The position numbers and the translations under genes are program-made. A stretch of 10,888 bases of DNA from CAZADH01 sp964483805 (lineage in GTDB: Bacteria > Muiribacteriota > Ozemobacteria > Ozemobacterales > Ozemobacteraceae), in NCBI GenBank assembly GCA_964483805.1, contig CAZADH010000214.1, positions 1 to 10,888 on the forward strand, in the 5' to 3' direction. Of this stretch, positions 6,198 through 10,888 are shown piece by piece; within the stretch, counting starts at the first letter, position 1; each line of letters begins with the position of its first letter. Below the pieces are notes generated by a model. That model saw only the letters and a list, made by a program, of their open reading frames with translations, had not been told where the DNA came from and did not search any database.

Positions 6198-7016
6198 ATG
6201 GACACGCGACCGATCGGTGTATTCGACTCCGGTGTCGGCGGCCTCACGGTCGTCAAAGAGATCCACCGGCTGCTCCCGGCGGAACACATCGTCTACTGCG
6301 GCGATACCGCCCGGGTGCCCTATGGCGGCAAGTCGCTGCCGGTCATTCAGCAGTTTTCGCTCGAGATCATGCGTTTTCTCGAGCAGGTCGGGGTGAAGCT
6401 CATTGTTGTTGCCTGCAATACCGCGTCTTCGGTCGCACTCGACCATCTGAAGCAGCACACCGAACTGCCGGTGATCGGCGTCATCGAACCCGGCGTCCGG
6501 GCCGCGATCCGGCACACCACGACCGGTCGCATCGGCGTCATCGGCACCCGGGCAACGATTCGCTCGTCGGCCTACCAGCAGCGGTTGCGGCGGCTGCGCC
6601 ACGATTGCGTGGTCCAGGCGCGCGCCTGTCCTCTGTTGGTGCCGATTGTCGAGGAGAACCTGCTCGAGACACCGATTGCCCGACTGGCCCTGCAGCATTA
6701 CCTCACCGAGTTCGGGGGCGGAGCGATCGACACGCTCATCCTCGCGTGCACCCACTACCCGCTGCTCAAGACGCTGATCGCCGAAACGCTGCCCGGCGTC
6801 GACCTTGTCGATTCCGCTGCCGAGACGGCCATCGAGGTTCAGGAACTGCTGGCCGCCCGCCGATTGGCCAGCACGCAGCGGCACCCTGGGGAGTTGAAGT
6901 TCAACGTTTCCGACAGCCCCGAAACCTTCGTCGAGATTGGTCGGCGCTTTCTCGAAACCGACATGGCCAACGTAACCATGGTTTCTGATTGGACGGTGAC
7001 GCCGACCCCAGGCTGA
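6198..7016 (+). CDS. murI: Glutamate racemase
   Basis: Converts L-glutamate to D-glutamate, the second residue of the peptidoglycan stem peptide, in the cytoplasm without a cofactor. In 272 residues, the usual length, all active-site elements are present. These are GVFDSGVGGLTV with D11 and S12 (7-18), the PYG segment at 41-43 after CGDTARV, the first catalytic cysteine C73 in VACNTAS, and the second, C184, in ILACTHYPLL with T185 and H186 beside it. The EPG element is at about 97-99. The ATG is 3 bases after the stop of the lipoprotein gene; a weak GAGA lies 6 bases upstream, so translation is probably coupled. A strong promoter for the next gene follows immediately, and no terminator hairpin with a T-run is visible. 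Its presence fits the nearby dcw cluster. Confidence 0.95.
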   Translation: MDTRPIGVFDSGVGGLTVVKEIHRLLPAEHIVYCGDTARVPYGGKSLPVIQQFSLEIMRFLEQVGVKLIVVACNTASSVALDHLKQHTELPVIGVIEPGVRAAIRHTTTGRIGVIGTRATIRSSAYQQRLRRLRHDCVVQARACPLLVPIVEENLLETPIARLALQHYLTEFGGGAIDTLILACTHYPLLKTLIAETLPGVDLVDSAAETAIEVQELLAARRLASTQRHPGELKFNVSDSPETFVEIGRRFLETDMANVTMVSDWTVTPTPG

Positions 7017-7023
7017 CCGCGGC

Positions 7024-7052
7024 TTGACTCGCGGGCCACCGTTGGCTATGTT
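7024..7052 (+). promoter_or_regulatory. Strong sigma-70-like promoter predicting a leaderless transcript
   Basis: TTGACT (7024-7029, five of six matches to the -35) and TATGTT (7047-7052, four of six to the -10) are exactly 17 bases apart in the 42-base gap after murI. Six bases separate the -10 from the ATG at 7059, so transcription should begin at or next to the A of the start codon. A 5-bp dyad CCGCG/CGCGG (7017-7021 and 7030-7034) flanks the -35 and could be a small operator. Confidence 0.6.
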
Positions 7053-7058
7053 GACCGC

Positions 7059-8414
7059 ATGGCCGAGGCGCAACATCCGGGCTACGGTGGGTTTTATCAT
7101 CGGTTTCGCCGCGACCTCATTCAGTTGTTGTTGTCGATCAAGGCGTGGGCCCCGCTCGATATCGCCCGCTATGCCTTCGAGCACACGGCCTTCTACCGGC
7201 GGCACTACGGATCGCTTCCGAGCGATTTCGCGGCATTGCCCCTGGTCACCCGCCAGTTGGTCACCGAGTGCGATCCCTACGATCTGCTCAGCGACGAGAT
7301 GGCAGACAGCATCGTGGCCTACGTGCAAACGTACGGCAGTGGTGGTGCCCCGGTGCCGGCGTTCCTGACCGAGGCCGCCCTGCAGGGCGCGCGTTCGTCG
7401 GCCAAGCTCAGCCCATTCGTCAGCGATCTCGAGTTTGCCCTCGAGGAGAATCGGGCCGCGGTCATCGGCCTGCCCCCTGGATTCACCCCGCACACCCGGT
7501 GGTTCGATGAGATCCTGCGGGATCACGGCGCCGTGGTGGCGCATGTTGATCCGCAGGCACCCCGGGCTTGTGCGCAAACATTGGCCCGCCTGCGCCCTTC
7601 GGTCATCGTGGCAACCCCCACCGACTTCACGGCCTGGATGTGGCTGCTGATGACGCAGCACCCCAAGGAGTATTTGCGCTTGCGCGAGCATCTGCGCGGG
7701 TTTCTGGCCCACGGTGAGGTATTGGGCAAGGCCAGACAAGCAGCCATGGCGCGAGAATTCGGCATCACCGTCGTCGACATCTATGCGGCGGGCGAGGGTT
7801 TCAGCGCCGTGCCGTGCGCGTGCGGCGACCTCCATTTGCTGTCGGTTTATGTGTGCGAACTGGCCGACGAGAAAGGGCGTCTGACCGGCACCAGCGGGGA
7901 AGGCCGCCTGGTGTTCACCAACCTGCTGCGGCGCTCGACGCCGATGGTTCGCTACCTGCTCGATGATTATGTCACGGTTACCCCGTGCAAGTGCCCCCAT
8001 GGTTTCACCCGCAGCATCGTGCCGCACGGACGGTTTGCCGACACCGCAGTCGTGGGCGAGCGACGTCTTGGTCCACGGCATTTCGCAGACACGTTGTATG
8101 CACACGGTATGTTTGGCGACTTCCGCATCGTTCTGCACCCCGACGGCACCCACATTGCCGCCGAGATCTGGGGGCCCCACCCCGAGGTCGGCACATTGCG
8201 CAATGCGTTTCAGAGTCAGCTTGGCGTTCCCTGCCAGGTCGAACTGGTGCCCTTCGGCACACTCAGCCCCATCGATGGTGCCACGGCACCCCTGCGCCCC
8301 CGGCGCCTCGACGACCGGCGACGTCCCTCGGAGAACTGGTCCCACCCGGGTGCCGGGCCATCCCCGAGCAACGCCGCCGTCACGCCGGTCACCGACCCCG
8401 ACGCATCCCGATGA
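7059..8414 (+). CDS. Divergent PaaK-like adenylate-forming enzyme homologue
   Basis: Resembles phenylacetate-CoA ligase (PaaK) and related acyl-adenylating proteins over 451 residues, but is divergent. Visible correspondences: QTYGSGGAPVPAFLTE (90-105) in place of the Ser/Thr/Gly-rich ATP-binding loop TSGTTGxP; HGEVLGKARQAAMAREFG then VVDIYAAGEG (about 218-247) for the 'fG..v.d.YG.tE' region; GRLVFTNLL then TPMVRYLLDDYV (282-305) for the 'GeLvlT.l...P.iRYrtgD' region; and CKCPHG (310-315) for the Cys-rich CpCG. The loop lacks the usual lysine and TTG, so ATP-dependent activity is doubtful. The last 40 residues are low-complexity (Pro/Arg/Ser) without a recognisable fold. No Shine-Dalgarno precedes the ATG, consistent with a leaderless mRNA. 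The stop overlaps the next start (ATGA). Substrate unknown; an inactive, binding-only role is possible. Confidence 0.6.
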   Translation: MAEAQHPGYGGFYHRFRRDLIQLLLSIKAWAPLDIARYAFEHTAFYRRHYGSLPSDFAALPLVTRQLVTECDPYDLLSDEMADSIVAYVQTYGSGGAPVPAFLTEAALQGARSSAKLSPFVSDLEFALEENRAAVIGLPPGFTPHTRWFDEILRDHGAVVAHVDPQAPRACAQTLARLRPSVIVATPTDFTAWMWLLMTQHPKEYLRLREHLRGFLAHGEVLGKARQAAMAREFGITVVDIYAAGEGFSAVPCACGDLHLLSVYVCELADEKGRLTGTSGEGRLVFTNLLRRSTPMVRYLLDDYVTVTPCKCPHGFTRSIVPHGRFADTAVVGERRLGPRHFADTLYAHGMFGDFRIVLHPDGTHIAAEIWGPHPEVGTLRNAFQSQLGVPCQVELVPFGTLSPIDGATAPLRPRRLDDRRRPSENWSHPGAGPSPSNAAVTPVTDPDASR

Positions 8415-10699
8415 CCGCCATGGACCGGTTCGTCGTCTGCCTTCGCTGCCGCCAATCGAACCCAACGTCATACACCGTATGCCACCACTGCGGCGCGTCG
8501 CTCGCCGACGCCGAGGTGCAACCGCAGGCGGCGCCACCCCATTGGCTGCTGCGGGCGACCCGCCACGCCATCGCCTGGGGCCAGGACCTTTGGCGCTGGG
8601 GCCGCCTGGCCGTATGCGCGACTCGGCTGTATCGCCTGCACCATCAGCGCCGACGGCTGTTGCAGAGTCAGGGCGCCGATCTCTTCAGCGGCTCACACAA
8701 CACACCGTTCGAGGCCCAGGCACAAGCAGCGCAACTCAGCATTGCCACGACCCAGACCGAAGAAGAATACAATGTATTGCACAATCAATGCCGCGTTTCC
8801 AGCCTGGTGATCTTGTTTGGCATGTTTGCCGCGTTGCTGACGGCGTTCATGCTGCGTCCGGCCCCGCAACCGCCGCGACCCCTGGTCGCAACACCGACCC
8901 CGACTCTGCCTCCGTCGTCCCGCCACGCGGCGCTTACCCGTTACCTGCTGCACGATTTCTCGCGCATCCATGCGGTGAGCTGGTGCGACGATCGCCTGTG
9001 GGTTGGCGGCGACGGCGGGCTGCGCCGCATCGACGTGCAGCGGGCCGAGGTCGACCAGCCCGTGCGCCTGCCCGTCCCTTGTGCCGTGCGCAGCCTCGCG
9101 GTCACCCCAACAGCGGTGCTGATCGCCGGTTATCCCGGCGTCTATTCCTGCCCGCGGGGCCCGGGCAACGCCGACCCTGCCGTGGCCGAGGCCATCCTGC
9201 CCGGAGTCCTGGCTCGTTGCCTCTACACGAATGGGCCCACCGAGACGTGGGCCGGTACTCTCGACGAGGGGATTCTCCGCCTTTCCGATCGGTCCACCTG
9301 GGGGCGACTGGCCACCGATCGCTCGCCGACCATCGGCATCCGAGCCCTGGCCGATGGCCTGGTTGCCTGCCACGAACGCAGCCTCTGGTGGCATCAGGGA
9401 GGGTCCGCGAAACCGATTGCCTTGCCGCCGTTGCCGGCCGGCACCGTTTTCAACTGCCTGCTCAGCGACGAGACCGATCTGGTTCTCGGCACCAGTCAGG
9501 GTTTGCTCCGCGGTCTGCGCCTCAGCGCGGCCCGTTTCGCCTGGTTGCCGGTCAACGCCGATCAACCTCAACAGATCACCAGCCTGGCCCAGTGCCGGAA
9601 CGGTCTTCTCGTCGGGGCTCCAGAAGGTCTGTTCGTGCTCGCCCGCGGCACGCTCGCGCCGTGGGCCGTGGGCACCGCGATTTCCGCGCTCGTCACCGAT
9701 GCCAACGGCATCGCCGCCGGCGTTCCTGGCGGCGTCGACCATTTTGAGTTTCTCGAGGAGGCCACTCCCCAGACCTCCACGCAGCTCCGCGCGCCACCAC
9801 CGTTCCCTGCCTCGGCGCCAACACGACTTCACCATGCCACAGCCACCGTGGCAACCGATTCCGAGACACCACCGGCCACGATGCCCACCGTCCTGCAAAC
9901 AGCCCCCACCCTCGTCTCCGTCGACGACAGTGGCGCCGTGCTCATCGGCCTGGGTTCCGGCACGTGGTTTACCTGGCACCGCGGTGAGTGGCAGGGCCCC
10001 TGCCGACTCGGCGATCCAGCGACCGCCGGCACGTTTCTCACGGGGGGCAGCGGGCGCGGGCCGCTCATCGCCCGCATTGCAACAGGAACCCTGTACAGCA
10101 TCGCCGCAACCATGACCCGGCTCCTGGGCTCGGGGTTCTCCCCCGCTGGGGTTCGCTCGGTGCTCGTTTCACCACGCGGCATCGAAATGCTCGGAGAAAA
10201 TGGCGATCTGCACCTTGTGGCCACCACTTCGGTCGCCTCGACCGTCTGGCCCGCTTCGCCGCTGCCATTGCATCTGACCAGTTGGGAGAACCGACCCATG
10301 GTCATCACGCCGTCGGGGGTCGGCCACTGGCCCGAGCGCATCGCCACCCGTTTCTTTCCCGTGCACGGTGAGTATGCCAATGCGACGGTCACGGCGGGCA
10401 TTGGTAGCCGACAGGGGCTCATCGTCGGCTTCGCCGACGGACGGGTGGCCACGTTCGACGGTCGGCGCTATCGGCCCCGCGGCGAGATCGCCGGCCCGGT
10501 TCGCGGTCTGATCGAAACGGCCGGTGGGCGGGTGCTGGCATGGTCTGCCCACGATCTGTTTCGCGACGAACGCCACGGATTTTCGAGAATTGTGCATCTG
10601 ACTACTGGTGAGATTACGGGGGTTGCGCCGATATCAGAGAGTGGTCTTATCTTTGTCGCGACAACGCAGGGACTGAAGACAGAGCAACTGAACCAATGA
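8411..10699 (+). CDS. Zinc-ribbon, single-TM protein with a long beta-propeller-like region
   Basis: No known family recognised for the whole 762-residue protein. N-terminal zinc ribbon: CLRC (C10, C13), ten residues, CHHC (C24, C27). A Trp- and Arg-rich segment follows at about 44-86 (including RLYRLHHQRRRLL), then one transmembrane helix at about 130-148 (SSLVILFGMFAALLTAFML) and a proline-rich stalk at 150-168. From about 175 there are recurring short strands in the style of Reg_prop or similar propellers: LWVGGDGGLRRID (196-208), TWAGTLDEGILRLS, LVLGTSQGLL, LLVGAPEGLFVL, VLIGLGSGTWF, LIVGFADGRVATFDG. A Pro/Thr/Ala-rich spacer at about 449-499 splits this into two similar-sized halves. Topology suggests the ribbon is cytoplasmic and the propellers outside. 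The ATG overlaps the preceding stop (ATGA) and there is no Shine-Dalgarno, implying coupled translation. I infer a sensor or scaffold; not demonstrated. Confidence 0.75.
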   Translation: MTAMDRFVVCLRCRQSNPTSYTVCHHCGASLADAEVQPQAAPPHWLLRATRHAIAWGQDLWRWGRLAVCATRLYRLHHQRRRLLQSQGADLFSGSHNTPFEAQAQAAQLSIATTQTEEEYNVLHNQCRVSSLVILFGMFAALLTAFMLRPAPQPPRPLVATPTPTLPPSSRHAALTRYLLHDFSRIHAVSWCDDRLWVGGDGGLRRIDVQRAEVDQPVRLPVPCAVRSLAVTPTAVLIAGYPGVYSCPRGPGNADPAVAEAILPGVLARCLYTNGPTETWAGTLDEGILRLSDRSTWGRLATDRSPTIGIRALADGLVACHERSLWWHQGGSAKPIALPPLPAGTVFNCLLSDETDLVLGTSQGLLRGLRLSAARFAWLPVNADQPQQITSLAQCRNGLLVGAPEGLFVLARGTLAPWAVGTAISALVTDANGIAAGVPGGVDHFEFLEEATPQTSTQLRAPPPFPASAPTRLHHATATVATDSETPPATMPTVLQTAPTLVSVDDSGAVLIGLGSGTWFTWHRGEWQGPCRLGDPATAGTFLTGGSGRGPLIARIATGTLYSIAATMTRLLGSGFSPAGVRSVLVSPRGIEMLGENGDLHLVATTSVASTVWPASPLPLHLTSWENRPMVITPSGVGHWPERIATRFFPVHGEYANATVTAGIGSRQGLIVGFADGRVATFDGRRYRPRGEIAGPVRGLIETAGGRVLAWSAHDLFRDERHGFSRIVHLTTGEITGVAPISESGLIFVATTQGLKTEQLNQ

Positions 10700-10888
10700 G
10701 TTCCGATTACCTTCCGGTCTACGCAGAAGAGATCTTCGTCGTCAACCTCTACGGCACCGACGAGGAGATCTCCGAGTTCACGCGTCTCATGGAGAACCCA
10801 CAGATCGAAGGCAATCTCGTGTCGATCGTGCTCTTGATCGAGGAGATCAAGCGGCGCAGTCTGCTCAAGATCAATTGGTACTGTTGTT
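10696..10888 (+). CDS. Unrecognised protein, N-terminal 64 residues (3' end outside window)
   Basis: An ATG at 10696 overlaps the stop of the propeller gene as ATGA, and the frame stays open for 64 codons to the window edge. The peptide starts MSSDYLPVYAEEIFVVNLYG and continues acidic, with DEEISEF, then an amphipathic stretch VSIVLLIEEIKRRSLLK and NWYCC at the edge. It has no signal peptide or membrane helix and looks like a soluble cytoplasmic protein. I recognise no family. The ATGA overlap, the absence of a separate Shine-Dalgarno and the shared strand argue for co-translation with the two genes before it. Confidence 0.65.
   Translation, partial: MSSDYLPVYAEEIFVVNLYGTDEEISEFTRLMENPQIEGNLVSIVLLIEEIKRRSLLKINWYCC

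Noticed and set aside
6087..8537. 816-codon open frame on the - strand
   Set aside because: It lies antisense to murI and the PaaK homologue, both recognisable on the + strand. Its translation is Gly/Arg/Asp-rich low-information sequence, typical of antisense frames in GC-rich DNA.
7963..9747. 594-codon + strand frame overlapping two genes
   Set aside because: Out-of-frame with both the PaaK homologue and the propeller gene; an Arg/Pro/Ser-rich shadow with no start context.
8693..9979. 428-codon open frame on the - strand
   Set aside because: Antisense to the propeller gene. That gene is supported by its zinc ribbon, TM helix and ATGA junctions.
1..10888. tRNA, rRNA, CRISPR arrays, insertion sequences, integrases, att sites
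   Set aside because: No cloverleaf, regularly spaced repeats, terminal inverted repeats or transposase/integrase motifs were seen on either strand.

Overview
This is a GC-rich bacterial chromosome segment with every supported gene on the + strand. It begins in the end of the division and cell-wall (dcw) cluster. A Gram-negative (diderm) bacterium fits best: there is a typical FtsQ-FtsA-FtsZ set, FtsA ends in an amphipathic membrane-targeting helix, and FtsZ has a short linker and a classical DxPAFLRR-type tail. The phylum cannot be fixed from this window. A deltaproteobacterial-type lineage or an uncultured diderm phylum would fit, but that is only an impression.

Layout. Positions 1-122 are the last 39 codons of an upstream gene, possibly the C-terminus of a MurG-like glycosyltransferase. 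A 139-base gap holds two adjacent palindromes and a probable extended -10 promoter. Next come ftsQ (262-1137), ftsA (1151-2389) and ftsZ (2521-3633). They start with TTG, TTG and GTG, each behind a strong Shine-Dalgarno sequence. ftsZ probably has its own promoter in the 131-base AT-richer gap before it. After ftsZ come a small hairpin and then a perfect 16-bp GC-rich hairpin, which likely separates the division genes from what follows.

The second block is a tightly packed set: a B12-binding-type radical SAM protein (3739-5223), a BMP/PnrA-family lipoprotein (5193-6194, overlapping the previous gene by 31 bases), and glutamate racemase murI (6198-7016). murI supplies D-glutamate for peptidoglycan and so fits the cell-wall theme. 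The other two have no obvious link to division.

The third block looks the least familiar. Directly after murI is a consensus-like promoter whose predicted transcription start falls on the ATG of the next gene, predicting a leaderless mRNA. It drives a divergent PaaK/adenylate-forming-enzyme homologue (7059-8414). This is coupled by an ATGA overlap to a 762-residue protein with an N-terminal zinc ribbon, one transmembrane helix and a long propeller-like region (8411-10699). A second ATGA overlap leads into an unrecognised gene that runs off the window (10696-10888). These three genes appear to be one co-translated unit of unknown function and are the best candidate here for undescribed biology.

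No RNA genes, CRISPR arrays, insertion sequences, integrases or attachment sites were seen. No stretch longer than 300 bases lacks a gene.
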